A stretch of DNA of 64,000 nt from Gemmatimonadaceae bacterium (GTDB taxonomy: Bacteria; Gemmatimonadota; Gemmatimonadetes; Gemmatimonadales; Gemmatimonadaceae), in the NCBI GenBank assembly GCA_011525845.1, contig WYBP01000014.1:1-64000 (forward strand), given 5' to 3'. The position numbers and the translations under genes were made by a program. Numbering within the stretch: position 1 is the first letter of the stretch; each line of letters begins with the position of its first letter. The notes beneath the pieces were generated by a model, which was not told where the DNA came from, did no database searches, and saw only the letters and a program-made list of their open reading frames with translations. Below are positions 28,323 to 36,276 of the stretch, in pieces.

Positions 28323-29297
28323 ATGCCAGCCACCGACCTCGTCCAGGACTACGCCCGCATCGAGAAGGCCATCCGCTTCCTCGACCGCGAGCGCGCCGCG
28401 GCGCCGACGCTCGCCGAGGCGGCCGCGCACGTGGGCCTCAGCGAAGCACACTTCCAGAAGCTCTTCACGCGCTGGGCCGGGATCAGCCCGAAGCGCTTCC
28501 TGCAGCACCGCACCGCGGAGGTGGTGAAGCGCCTGCTGAAGGAAGGGCGCCCCGTGCTCGAGGCGAGCTACGAGGCGGGACTCTCCGGCCCGGGCCGGGT
28601 GCACGACCTGCTCGTGAACGCGGAAGCGGCGACGCCGGGCGAGGTGCAGCGGGCCGGTGCCGGCGTGACCGTGCGGTACGGGTTCCACCCGACGCCGTTC
28701 GGCGAGTGCCTGATCGGCGTGACGGCGCGCGGCGTCTGCCACCTCGCCTTCGTGCAGCCCGTCTCGCGCGCCGCGGCGCTCGAGCGGTTGCGGAAGGAGT
28801 GGTCGGAGGCCGAGCTCGTGCCCGACCAGGGGGCGACGCGCGCGGCGGCGGCCAAGGCGTTCCCGCCGCCGGGGAGCTCGGATCGTCCGTCCCTCGCGCT
28901 GCACGTGAAGGGGACGAACTTCCAGCTCAAGGTCTGGCGCGCCCTGCTGGAGATCCCGCCCGGGCAGGTGACGACCTATGGCGACCTGGCGGAGCGCGTC
29001 GGGAATCCGAAGGCGTCACGCGCGGTGGGCACGGCGGTCGGGAGCAATCCGGTGAGCTACCTCATCCCCTGCCACCGCGTGATCCGCTCCACCGGCGAAC
29101 TGGGTGGCTACGCCTGGGGCCCCGACCGCAAGCGCGTGATGCTCGCGCTGGAGACGGGAGGTGTGAGCGCTGCTCCCCTCACACCTCCCACCTCACACCT
29201 CCCACCTGCCGCTAAGCCGCCTGCGCGTACGCCAGCGACACCGCCCGGCGTGCGCCGCGCTTCAGCTGCCGGTGCACCGCGCGTGCGAAGCGCATGA
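28323..29297 (+). CDS. AraC-type HTH plus methylated-DNA-protein cysteine methyltransferase (Ada-like)
   Basis: A 324-residue alkylation-repair protein. Residues 10-95 form an AraC-type helix-turn-helix (LAEAAAHVGLSEAHFQKLFTRW, ISPKRFLQ). The C-terminal alkyltransferase domain has FQLKVWRALLEIPPGQVTTY, SRAVGTAVGSNP and the acceptor Cys in PCHRV. It transfers O6-alkyl groups from guanine to itself. The metal-binding N-terminal domain of E. coli Ada (phosphotriester repair) is missing. After GYAWGPDRKRVMLALE the frame continues about 40 residues through Pro/Thr-rich repeats and overlaps the convergent HNH gene by 86 nt; this tail is probably not functional. Confidence 0.93.
   Translation: MPATDLVQDYARIEKAIRFLDRERAAAPTLAEAAAHVGLSEAHFQKLFTRWAGISPKRFLQHRTAEVVKRLLKEGRPVLEASYEAGLSGPGRVHDLLVNAEAATPGEVQRAGAGVTVRYGFHPTPFGECLIGVTARGVCHLAFVQPVSRAAALERLRKEWSEAELVPDQGATRAAAAKAFPPPGSSDRPSLALHVKGTNFQLKVWRALLEIPPGQVTTYGDLAERVGNPKASRAVGTAVGSNPVSYLIPCHRVIRSTGELGGYAWGPDRKRVMLALETGGVSAAPLTPPTSHLPPAAKPPARTPATPPGVRRASAAGAPRVRSA
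29156..29213. repeat. 12-bp inverted repeat plus CACCTCCCAC direct repeats
   Basis: GGGAGGTGTGAG (29156-29167) pairs perfectly with CTCACACCTCCC (29178-29189), loop 10 nt. The right arm belongs to a run of CTCACACCTCCCAC copies continuing to about 29207. It lies inside the 3' end of the Ada-like gene, where a terminator between convergent genes would be expected, but has no U-run. Confidence 0.75.
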
Positions 29298-29616
29298 AGT
29301 TCTCCCCGGCGATCGGGTAGCGCGCGAAGAACTCCGTCGGGAGGAGCGCGCCCTTCATCTGGTTGCAGCGCTGGCACGCGGCGACGAGGTTGCCCGGCTG
29401 GTGGCTCCCGCCGCGCGAGAGCGGGATCACGTGGTCAAGGGTGGCGTTCTCGAGGCCCAGTGCGGTACCGCAGTAGACGCATCGACGTCCACAGTCCCGA
29501 AAGGTCGCGCGCTTGACCTGGCGCTTGTGCTGCTGGTGGAGCACGCGGCGAGCGTGGCGGGATAGCCCGCGCGGGGCGCGGGCGAGAGCGACGTGGTGGA
29601 CGCACCGAAATGACAT
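29212..29616 (-). CDS. HNH endonuclease
   Basis: A 134-residue HNH nuclease. The zinc-bound core has CVYCG, the catalytic LDHVIPLSRGG, the Asn in PGNLVAACQRCN and a closing CQRC. It is the beta-beta-alpha metal fold that nicks or cuts DNA. The N-terminus is basic (KRQVKRATFRDCGRRC) and the C-terminus carries Arg/Lys-rich helices suited to DNA contact. No mobile element or restriction partner is adjacent. The gene overlaps the Ada-like gene end to end, which hints that one of the two has extended. Confidence 0.9.
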   Translation of the reverse strand: MSFRCVHHVALARAPRGLSRHARRVLHQQHKRQVKRATFRDCGRRCVYCGTALGLENATLDHVIPLSRGGSHQPGNLVAACQRCNQMKGALLPTEFFARYPIAGENFMRFARAVHRQLKRGARRAVSLAYAQAA

Positions 29617-29918
29617 CGAGCCTCGCCGGAAATGACGACACCCCGCTGCGGGGCGTGAGGCCCGAGCGGGGTGTGGTCGATGAGCAGGAGGCGCCAGACC
29701 GCGGTCGCCGAGAGCGACCGGAAGAGTCGGGGTGGTAGTGGCTGTCCGTACGTTCCGGTCACGGGCCTCCCATGGTGGGCGGCATGCGGGGATCCGCCCT
29801 TCGCGTGAATTGACGCGCGTATGAGTGCCGCGTCACGTGAAAGCGCGCAAGGTAATTCCCGAAACAGGACTTTTTGTGATGTGGGCCGGACCGGGCCCGG
29901 GGCGCGCCCGGTCGGCGA
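29617..29918. other. 302-bp intergenic region with two hairpins
   Basis: No supportable gene. One inverted repeat, ACACCCCGCT (29638-29647) with AGCGGGGTGT (29665-29674), forms a 10-bp stem with a 17-nt loop about 22 nt upstream of the HNH start, so it would lie in that gene's leader. A second, at 29889-29913, follows the NlpE-like gene. Between them is ordinary GC-rich sequence with a short AT-richer patch (about 29840-29880). Confidence 0.6.
29889..29913 (-). terminator. Hairpin after NlpE-like gene, possible terminator
   Basis: GACCGGGC (29889-29896) pairs with GCCCGGTC (29906-29913) across a 9-nt GC-rich loop, 6 nt beyond the stop of the minus-strand NlpE-like gene. The following minus-strand bases are not U-rich, so the terminator call rests on position and stem strength. 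Confidence 0.4.
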
Positions 29919-30368
29919 CTACGGCTCGCGCTTGAGCAGCGTGTTCGCCTTCGTCTTGAGCTCGTTCCCGGTGCGATCGAGCTGCCGGAGCGCCGTGTCA
30001 CCCAGCATCCGGAACCGGCGCGTCTCCCCGGCATTCGGCGAGAGCATCAGGATGCGACCCGCGGACGGGTTCGCCGCGTCACCGAGCGAGGCCCAGGTCC
30101 CGCGCGAGCGATACGTGCGGTCGCCGTCGCGGGTCGCGCGATAGGTCTCCTCGAGCAGGAAGCTGTCGCCGGCGAAGAGCGTCACGCGGGTGTCGATGGC
30201 GGCGCAGTCGAGGCAGGAGAGCGCGCCGGAGTAACGCGGGGGCACGATCGACGCCTGGTCGGCGGCGTCGCGCGAACCGCCGGCACAGGCGCCGGCCAGC
30301 GCAAGCGGGACGACCGCCAGGGCGAACAGCGCCGAGACACGAGACCACAGGGACGGTGGGGACATCAC
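29919..30368 (-). CDS. NlpE N-terminal domain-like lipoprotein
   Basis: A 149-residue lipoprotein. The signal (LFALAVVPLALAGAC) ends in a lipobox. The mature domain follows the NlpE N-terminal pattern: YSGALSCLDCAAIDTRVTLF with a CxxC pair, DSFLLEETY, a RGTW turn, then FRMLGDTALRQLDRTGNE. In E. coli, NlpE is an outer-membrane lipoprotein that signals envelope and copper stress to Cpx; here only the domain similarity is seen and no Cpx genes are near. The C-terminal NlpE domain is absent. Confidence 0.82.
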   Translation of the reverse strand: MMSPPSLWSRVSALFALAVVPLALAGACAGGSRDAADQASIVPPRYSGALSCLDCAAIDTRVTLFAGDSFLLEETYRATRDGDRTYRSRGTWASLGDAANPSAGRILMLSPNAGETRRFRMLGDTALRQLDRTGNELKTKANTLLKREP

Positions 30369-30441
30369 TGCACTCCTGAGGGAGCCTGGGGCGACTGGGC
30401 CAAGGTAACTCGCACGGCGGGACGCGCCAGTAGGCGGCGCG

Positions 30442-31185
30442 CTACCGCTGCGGGACCGGCGCGAGACGCCGCGTCAGGTCGAGGTTCGTGATGTGGATGT
30501 TCACCCCCTGGCCGATGCGGAAGCCGAACGCGCCGTCCACCCGCAGTGCGCTCCGCGGCCACGCCGCGATGCGCTCGCCATTCACGTGGAATCGGACCGA
30601 GTCGAGCTCGGCACGCACCGTCACGAAGTTCTTCGCGGTCGCGCCCCGCGCGCGCTTCACGACCTTCTCCTGCGCGGTCCACGCACTCAGCACGTGCACG
30701 GTGCCGCCGCGCCGCTCGAGCACCGCGGCCTGCCCGTCGCCGCGTACCACGAACGCCGTCCAGCGTGCGAGTGCCGCGTCCCCGTCGAGCCCCTCACCGC
30801 CGACGAAGATGCCGTACTCGTTGTCCGTGCCGCCGGGGAAGAGGATCATCTCCCCCTCGACCACGAACCGTCCGGTCGCCCTGGCGTCCGCGGGGAAGAG
30901 CACGGCGCCGGGACCCATCGTGATGTGCCACCCCGGTGCCATCTGCGAGAAGTCGAAGGTGGAGTCGGTGCCGCGGTTCATCGTCCCGACCGCGAGCTTC
31001 GCGCTCCCGTCGAGCATCCAGCGCCAGCCGTCCGGCGGTCCGGCCTCCCGCTGCGCGAGCGCGGGGGTGGGGAGGGCGAAGAGCGCGCCGAGCAGGGCGC
31101 CGAGCGCGAACGCGGGCGCGATCCGGCGACGCCGAACGGACGGCAGTCGAGGCGCGCGGGACGATGTGGGGCGATGGTATTCCAT
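30442..31185 (-). CDS. Secreted concanavalin-like (DUF1080-type) domain protein
   Basis: A 247-residue exported protein. The N-terminus is basic (RRRRIAP), followed by a signal helix ([20 protein letters not shown]). The mature part is beta-rich and resembles DUF1080/3-keto-disaccharide hydrolase-like jelly rolls, with [47 protein letters not shown] and a last strand [13 protein letters not shown]. Such domains bind or cleave glycans, but no catalytic residue can be assigned and the protein may only bind. It sits upstream of the NlpE-like gene, separated by 73 bp. Confidence 0.78.
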   Translation of the reverse strand: MEYHRPTSSRAPRLPSVRRRRIAPAFALGALLGALFALPTPALAQREAGPPDGWRWMLDGSAKLAVGTMNRGTDSTFDFSQMAPGWHITMGPGAVLFPADARATGRFVVEGEMILFPGGTDNEYGIFVGGEGLDGDAALARWTAFVVRGDGQAAVLERRGGTVHVLSAWTAQEKVVKRARGATAKNFVTVRAELDSVRFHVNGERIAAWPRSALRVDGAFGFRIGQGVNIHITNLDLTRRLAPVPQR

Positions 31186-31305
31186 AGGACTTGTAGATGT
31201 GGCGACCTCCGCCGCGCGTCAAGCGTGGTCCGCGCCCGGGGGTGTCGTGCTACCTTTCATCGGTCCGGGCGCCACGGCGCCCCAGTTCCTCAGCCCCTCC
31301 GACCC

Positions 31306-33414
31306 ATGGCCACCTCCGCCAAGGCCCGCGCCTCGACGCACGGTCTCACCAAGGACCAGCTCGTCGCCGCCTACCGCACCATGCTCCTGTCGCGCCGCAT
31401 CGACGACAAGGAGATCCAGCTCAAGCGCCAGAACAAGATCTTCTTCCAGATCTCGGGGGCCGGCCACGAGGCCGTCCTCACCGCGGCCGGCCTGGTGTTC
31501 AAGCCGTCGTACGACTGGTTCTACATGTACTACCGCGACCGCGCGCTCTGCCTGCAGCTCGGCATGACGCCCGCCGAGATGCTCTACTCGGCCGTCGGCG
31601 CCGCGATCGACCCCAACTCGGGCGGGCGGCAGATGCCCTCGCACTGGGGGCACAAGAAGCTCAACATCGTCTCCACCTCGTCGCCGACCGGCACGCAGTT
31701 CCTGCAGGCCTGCGGCTCGGCCGAGGCCTCGCTCCGCGCCAAGGCGCTCGGCATCACCGAGGGGTTCGGGAAGGATGAGGTGGTCTTCGTCTCCACGGGG
31801 GACGGCACCACCTCCGAGGGGGAGTTCTGGGAGTCGCTCAACTCGGCGTCCAACCTCAAGCTTCCCGTCGTCTACCTGGTGGAGGACAACGGGTACGCGA
31901 TCTCGGTGCCGGTGGAGGTGAACACCGCCGGTGGCTCGATCTCCAAGCTCGTGGCGAGCTTCCCCGGGCTCTTCATCCAGGAGGTCGACGGCTGCGACCT
32001 GCTGGCCTCGTACGAGGTGCTGCAGAAGGCCGTCGCCTACGCCCGCGCGCGGAAGGGTCCGGCGCTCGTGCACGCGAAGGTGATCCGCCCTTATTCACAC
32101 TCGCTCTCGGACGACGAGGTGATGTACCGCCCCGAGTCGGAGCGCGAGGCGGACGCGGCGCGCGACCCGATCACCACCTTCCCCAAGTGGCTCGTCGAGG
32201 AGGGGTACGCCACCGAGGCGCAGCTCGCGAAGATCGCCGAGGAGGTGGATGCCGAGGTGCTCGCGGCGACCGACGACGCGCTCGCGCAGCCGCAGCCCGA
32301 TCCGTCGACCGTGCCCTTCGCCGTCTACTCCCCCGACGTCGACCCGACGAGCGAGCAGTTCGACACCGAGGATGACCCGCAGAGCTCGGGCAACCCGACG
32401 ACGATGGTGGACCTGCTGAACGCCTGCATGAAGGACGAGATGCGGCGCGACGAGCGGATCGTGATGTTCGGCGAGGACGTGGCCGACGTCTCCCGCGAGG
32501 AGCACCTCGACAAGGTCAAGGGGAAGGGAGGCGTCTTCAAGGTCACGTGGGGACTGCAGAAGGAGTTCGGCAGCACGCGGGTGTACAACTCGCCGCTCGC
32601 CGAGGCGAACATCGTGGGGCGGGCGATCGGCATGGCGCTGCGCGGGTTCAAGCCGGTGGTCGAGGTGCAGTTCTTCGACTACATCTGGCCCGCGTACATG
32701 CAGATCCGCGACGAGCTCGCGACGATGCGGTGGCGGTCGAACAACCACTTCGCGGCGCCGGTCGTGATCCGCACCACCTACGGCGGCTACATCCGCGGCG
32801 CGGTCTACCATTCGCAGACCGGCGCCTCGCTCTTCACGCACTGCCCGGGGCTGCGCGTCGTCTGCCCGAGCAGCGCGCTCGACGCCAACGGCCTCCTCCG
32901 CACGGCCATCCGCTGCGAGGACCCGGTGATCTTCCTCGAGCACAAGCACCTCTACCGCCAGACGTACAACAAGGGCGCGTATCCGGGGCCGAACTTCATG
33001 ATCCCGTTCGGCAAGGCGAAGGTGCTCAAGGAGGGGACGGACATCACCCTCGTGACCTACGGCGCGACGGTGCAGCGGGCGCTGGTCGCGGCCAAGCAGG
33101 TGCAGGACGAGCGGGGGCTCTCGGTCGAGGTGATCGACCTGCGGACCCTCTCGCCCTGGGACCAAGAGGCGGTCTACGCGTCGGTGAAGAAGACGGGGCG
33201 CGTGATCGTCGGGTACGAGGACTCGCTCTCGTGGGGCTACGGCGCGGAGATCGCGGCGCGCATCGCGGACGACTGCTTCGCCTGGCTCGACGCGCCGGTC
33301 AAGCGGGTGGCGAGCACCGACACCTTCGTCGGGTACGCGCCCTCCCTCGAGGACGCGACGCTGCCGCAGATCTCGACCTTCGTGGAGGCGTACGAGGAGA
33401 TCGCGGCGTTCTGA
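31306..33414 (+). CDS. Fused 2-oxoacid dehydrogenase E1 (alpha and beta subunits)
   Basis: A 702-residue thiamine-diphosphate enzyme with both E1 subunits in one chain. The alpha part (to about 365) has [16 protein letters not shown], the TPP motif from GDGTTSEGE to [12 protein letters not shown], and [12 protein letters not shown]. The beta part has [42 protein letters not shown] and FLEHKHLYR. It decarboxylates a 2-oxoacid (branched-chain type or pyruvate) and passes the acyl group to a lipoyl E2. ATG 31306 starts the conserved N-terminus. No E2 or E3 gene is near. The fused layout recurs in several bacterial phyla; the substrate is inferred only broadly. Confidence 0.93.
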   Translation: MATSAKARASTHGLTKDQLVAAYRTMLLSRRIDDKEIQLKRQNKIFFQISGAGHEAVLTAAGLVFKPSYDWFYMYYRDRALCLQLGMTPAEMLYSAVGAAIDPNSGGRQMPSHWGHKKLNIVSTSSPTGTQFLQACGSAEASLRAKALGITEGFGKDEVVFVSTGDGTTSEGEFWESLNSASNLKLPVVYLVEDNGYAISVPVEVNTAGGSISKLVASFPGLFIQEVDGCDLLASYEVLQKAVAYARARKGPALVHAKVIRPYSHSLSDDEVMYRPESEREADAARDPITTFPKWLVEEGYATEAQLAKIAEEVDAEVLAATDDALAQPQPDPSTVPFAVYSPDVDPTSEQFDTEDDPQSSGNPTTMVDLLNACMKDEMRRDERIVMFGEDVADVSREEHLDKVKGKGGVFKVTWGLQKEFGSTRVYNSPLAEANIVGRAIGMALRGFKPVVEVQFFDYIWPAYMQIRDELATMRWRSNNHFAAPVVIRTTYGGYIRGAVYHSQTGASLFTHCPGLRVVCPSSALDANGLLRTAIRCEDPVIFLEHKHLYRQTYNKGAYPGPNFMIPFGKAKVLKEGTDITLVTYGATVQRALVAAKQVQDERGLSVEVIDLRTLSPWDQEAVYASVKKTGRVIVGYEDSLSWGYGAEIAARIADDCFAWLDAPVKRVASTDTFVGYAPSLEDATLPQISTFVEAYEEIAAF

Positions 33415-33434
33415 CCGCGGCGTCCTGACCGCGG

Positions 33435-35051
33435 CTACGGCTTCGCCTCGAACACCACCGTCCCGCCGACCATCGTGAGCAGCACCTTCGCGTCACGGAT
33501 CGTCTCGGGCGGCACGCGGGTGAGGTCGCGGTCGATCATCACGAGGTCGGCGAGCATCCCGCTCCTGAGCACGCCGCGGTCCCCCTCGGCGAATCCCGAG
33601 TACGCGGCACCGGTGGTGTAGGCGCGGAGTGCCTGCTCGACCGTGATCCGCTGCTCGGGCACCCAGCCCCCCGGATTCGCATCATCGAGGGTGCGCCGCG
33701 TGACTGCGGCATAGATCCCCTCGAGCGGCGTCGGCGGCGCGACGAACCAGTCCGAGCCGAACGCCACGTGGGCGCCCGCATCGAGCAGCGACTTGAAGGC
33801 GTACGTCCCCTTCGCTCGCTCGGGGCCGATGACCTTCTCCGCCCAGCGCCCGTCGTCGATCGCGTGGTAGGGCTGCATGGAGGCGATCACGCCGAGCGCG
33901 GCGAAACGCGGGAGGTCGGCGGGCGCGATGTGCTGCGCATGCTCGATCCGGAAGCGGCGGTCGCGCGTGCCGTTCTCCTGCGCGACCCGCGCGAAGACGT
34001 CGAGCTGCTCGCGGATGGCGCGGTCGCCGATCGCGTGCACCATGAGCTGCAGGCCGAGCGCGTCGGCACCCTTGATGGCGGCGTAGCGCTCCTCGTTGCT
34101 GGTGACGAAGAGCCCGCGGTCGGCCGGTGCATCCGTGAAGGGCTCCAGGAAGGCGGCGGTGTGCGAACCCAGCGAGCCGTCCACGAACGACTTGAGCCCG
34201 CCCCAGCGGAGCCACTGGTCGCCGAAGCCCCGCTCCTTCACGTACGCGCCGAGGCGTTCCCAACTGTCGAGCGGGACCGCAGCGTAGATGCGCGTGCGGA
34301 GCCGACCGGCGCGCGCGGCGCGCTCGAACGTCGCGAGCTCCTCCCAGGTGCCCATGTTGTGCACGCCGGTCACGCCCTGCGCGGCGACGTACGCCATCGC
34401 GGCGTCGAGCGCGCGGTCGTCGAGCGCCTCGCCGCGCGGCGGGATCACGCGCCATACCGCGTCGGTCGCATTGTCCTTGAGCAGGCCGGTCGGCTCCCCC
34501 GCCGCGTCGCGCACGATCTCGCCGCCGGGCACGTCGGCCGTCGCGCGCGAGATCCCCGCCGCGCGCATCGCGAGCGAATTGCCGACCGACATGTGGCCGT
34601 CGAGGCGGGTCACGAACACCGGGTGCTGCGGCGTGACCGAGTCGATCCAGGCGCGCGTGGGGAGCGCGCCCCCCCAGTTCTGGTGGTCCCAGTCGCCACC
34701 GAGGATCCAGGTGCCCGCGGGGACCGTGGCCGCGAACGCCTTGATGCGCGCGGTGAACTCCTCGGGGGTCCGGGCGTCGCGGAGCTGGACGGAGCTGAGC
34801 CGCGCTCCTCCCTCCACGAAGTGCACGTGCGAATCGATGAAGCCGGGGACGACCATCGCGCCCTTCGCGTCGATCACCCGCGCCGTGCCGGCGAGCTTGC
34901 GGATCTCCGCGCTCGACCCGACCGCGGCGATGCGGTCCCCCTCGATGGCGATCGCGTCCGCCCAGGGCCGTCGCGGGTCGCCCGTCCAGACGCGGGCGTT
35001 CACGATCACGAACGAGACGGCCATGGAGGCGATCGCGAGCTGGCGGAGCAT
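33435..35051 (-). CDS. Amidohydrolase family protein, YtcJ-like
   Basis: A 538-residue metal-dependent hydrolase. Diagnostic parts are IVNARVWTGD at the start, GFIDSHVHFVEGG (metal His pair), ILGGDWDHQNWGG, the metal-region LKSFVDGSLGSHTAAF, HAIGDRAI, RIEHAQHI and a late AFGSDWFVAPP. The family (YtcJ/LAF3 type) hydrolyses cyclic amides or formyl-like groups; the substrate is unknown. The N-terminus (MLRQLAIASMAVSF) may be a short leader, or the protein may start at ATG 35024. It converges on the E1 gene with 20 bp between stops. Confidence 0.9.
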   Translation of the reverse strand: MLRQLAIASMAVSFVIVNARVWTGDPRRPWADAIAIEGDRIAAVGSSAEIRKLAGTARVIDAKGAMVVPGFIDSHVHFVEGGARLSSVQLRDARTPEEFTARIKAFAATVPAGTWILGGDWDHQNWGGALPTRAWIDSVTPQHPVFVTRLDGHMSVGNSLAMRAAGISRATADVPGGEIVRDAAGEPTGLLKDNATDAVWRVIPPRGEALDDRALDAAMAYVAAQGVTGVHNMGTWEELATFERAARAGRLRTRIYAAVPLDSWERLGAYVKERGFGDQWLRWGGLKSFVDGSLGSHTAAFLEPFTDAPADRGLFVTSNEERYAAIKGADALGLQLMVHAIGDRAIREQLDVFARVAQENGTRDRRFRIEHAQHIAPADLPRFAALGVIASMQPYHAIDDGRWAEKVIGPERAKGTYAFKSLLDAGAHVAFGSDWFVAPPTPLEGIYAAVTRRTLDDANPGGWVPEQRITVEQALRAYTTGAAYSGFAEGDRGVLRSGMLADLVMIDRDLTRVPPETIRDAKVLLTMVGGTVVFEAKP

Positions 35052-35070
35052 CGGCGCGCTTGGGCGGGCG

Positions 35071-35388
35071 CTAGCCGCGCCGTTCGACGGCGTCGCGGAC
35101 GTCGAGCAGGATCTCGAGGTAGAGCTGTTCGCGACGGTACGCGAAGTCGAGCGTCGCCATCTGGGTCTCGTCCTCGTCCGCCTTCGCCTTCTTGAAGGCC
35201 TCGGAGTACATCTCCTCGAGGTTGGCGAGGATGCGTTCGCGCGAGCGTGACATCGGGATCTTCTCCAGGGCGGCGAGGTTCAGCCGAGGGGGCTCGACGG
35301 GCGCGACGGCGGGCGCCTTCGGGGCCTCGAGCAGGTATTTCCGGGCGGCGCCGAAGAGCTGCCGGCGCGCATCGAAGGGGGAGGACAT
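35071..35388 (-). CDS. Hypothetical protein
   Basis: A 105-residue protein with no signal or membrane segment. It opens MSSPFDARRQLFGAARKYLLE, has an Ala/Pro spacer, and ends with a long charged helix (RERILANLEEMYSEAFKKAKADEDE, AYRREQLYLEILLDVRDAVE). The helix pair is amphipathic and could form a coiled coil or a small protein-binding domain. It lies 19 bp upstream of the YtcJ-like gene on the same strand, so probably in one transcript. I recognise no family. Confidence 0.75.
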   Translation of the reverse strand: MSSPFDARRQLFGAARKYLLEAPKAPAVAPVEPPRLNLAALEKIPMSRSRERILANLEEMYSEAFKKAKADEDETQMATLDFAYRREQLYLEILLDVRDAVERRG

Positions 35389-35432
35389 CGTGAGCGAATC
35401 GTAGTCGCCGCCCGGAGACGCGGCAACTTGGC

Positions 35433-35504
35433 GCGCGCTCAGGAGCGCGTTCGAAAGCGTGCTCAGGAGCGCGTCCGGGAGCGCACTTAGGGGCGCACTT
35501 AGGG
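35433..35504. repeat. 24-bp x2 plus 12-bp x2 direct repeats
   Basis: Two near-identical 24-bp units (35433-35456 and 35457-35480, core GCTCAGGAGCGCGT) are followed by two exact 12-bp units GCGCACTTAGGG (35481-35492, 35493-35504). The stop codon of the neighbouring ferredoxin gene falls inside the second 12-bp unit, so copy-number changes could alter that protein's end. Confidence 0.85.
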
Positions 35505-35852
35505 GCGCGCCGGCGGCTGCAGTCGATGGAAGACGGCCTCGCGCACTTCACGCCCGTCGCGGAGGTGCTCGCACACGATCCGCTCGAGGAGCTCGGGCGT
35601 GACACCCCCGTACCAGGTGCCCTCCGGGTACACCGCGACGATCGGCCCGCCACCGCAGACGCCGAGGCATGGTGCCTCGGACCGCTTCACCCGCTGCGGC
35701 CCGAACAGGAGGTCCTCACGCTGGAGCAACTCGGCGAGCCGTGCGTAGAGCGCGCGCCCCTTCCGGTCGGTGGAGCAGAAGCCACCGGTACAGATCAGCA
35801 CGTGCCGCGCGTACGGCTCCATCTGGGGCGCGAGCGACTCCGGCGCCGGCAT
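35499..35852 (-). CDS. Thioredoxin-like [2Fe-2S] ferredoxin
   Basis: A 117-residue protein starting at ATG 35852. It shows the thioredoxin-like ferredoxin layout: HVLICTGGFCS with two Cys (C-x4-C) and later PCLGVCGGGPIVAVYPEGTWYGGV with two Cys (C-x3-C), four ligands for one [2Fe-2S] cluster. Similar domains occur in NuoE/HoxE-type subunits and in stand-alone electron carriers. It follows a second ferredoxin of the same fold by 8 nt. The end, with LQPPARP, runs into a repeat array. Confidence 0.88.
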   Translation of the reverse strand: MPAPESLAPQMEPYARHVLICTGGFCSTDRKGRALYARLAELLQREDLLFGPQRVKRSEAPCLGVCGGGPIVAVYPEGTWYGGVTPELLERIVCEHLRDGREVREAVFHRLQPPARP

Positions 35853-35860
35853 GGCCGCCA

Positions 35861-36184
35861 CTACTCCTTGGGGACCTTGTTGTCCCCCGGCGGCGCGACG
35901 TAGCGCAGCGCCTCCACGGGCGCCCCGGCCACGAGGTGTTCGTCGAGGATGCGCTTCGCGCCGGCCGCGTCCACGCCGGCGTACCAGACGTCCTGCGGGT
36001 ACACGACGACCATCACGCCGTGCCCGCACTGGCTCATGCAGCCGCTCGCGTTGATGCGGACACGCCCCTGCAGCCCCGCCTCCTTCACGCCATCGCGCAG
36101 GCACTGGAAGACGCCGGCCGAGTCCTGCGTGACGCAGGTCTTGCCGGTGGTGCACACGAAGACGTGCTGCTCGTACTGGCCCAT
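35861..36184 (-). CDS. Thioredoxin-like [2Fe-2S] ferredoxin
   Basis: A 107-residue protein starting at ATG 36184. Cluster ligands are in HVFVCTTGKTCVT (C-x5-C) and INASGCMSQCGHGVMVVVYP (C-x3-C), matching the 2Fe-2S thioredoxin-like family. It carries electrons one at a time between unknown partners in the cytoplasm. Together with the 8-nt-distant downstream paralogue it forms a two-gene operon; the spacing of the first Cys pair differs between them (x5 against x4), so they may have different potentials. A longer frame upstream to 36340 is shadow. Confidence 0.9.
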   Translation of the reverse strand: MGQYEQHVFVCTTGKTCVTQDSAGVFQCLRDGVKEAGLQGRVRINASGCMSQCGHGVMVVVYPQDVWYAGVDAAGAKRILDEHLVAGAPVEALRYVAPPGDNKVPKE

Positions 36185-36276
36185 GGTATCGATGTCCGGA
36201 GAGGAGAGGGAGCGCCGCACGCGGCGGGCGCGCTGCCGTACATTAGCGACTCGCGCTCCCCCAACCCACGGGCTCC

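Noticed and set aside
35433..35504. Possible CRISPR-like array
   Set aside because: Copies are directly adjacent with no spacers, only two of each, and no cas genes are present.
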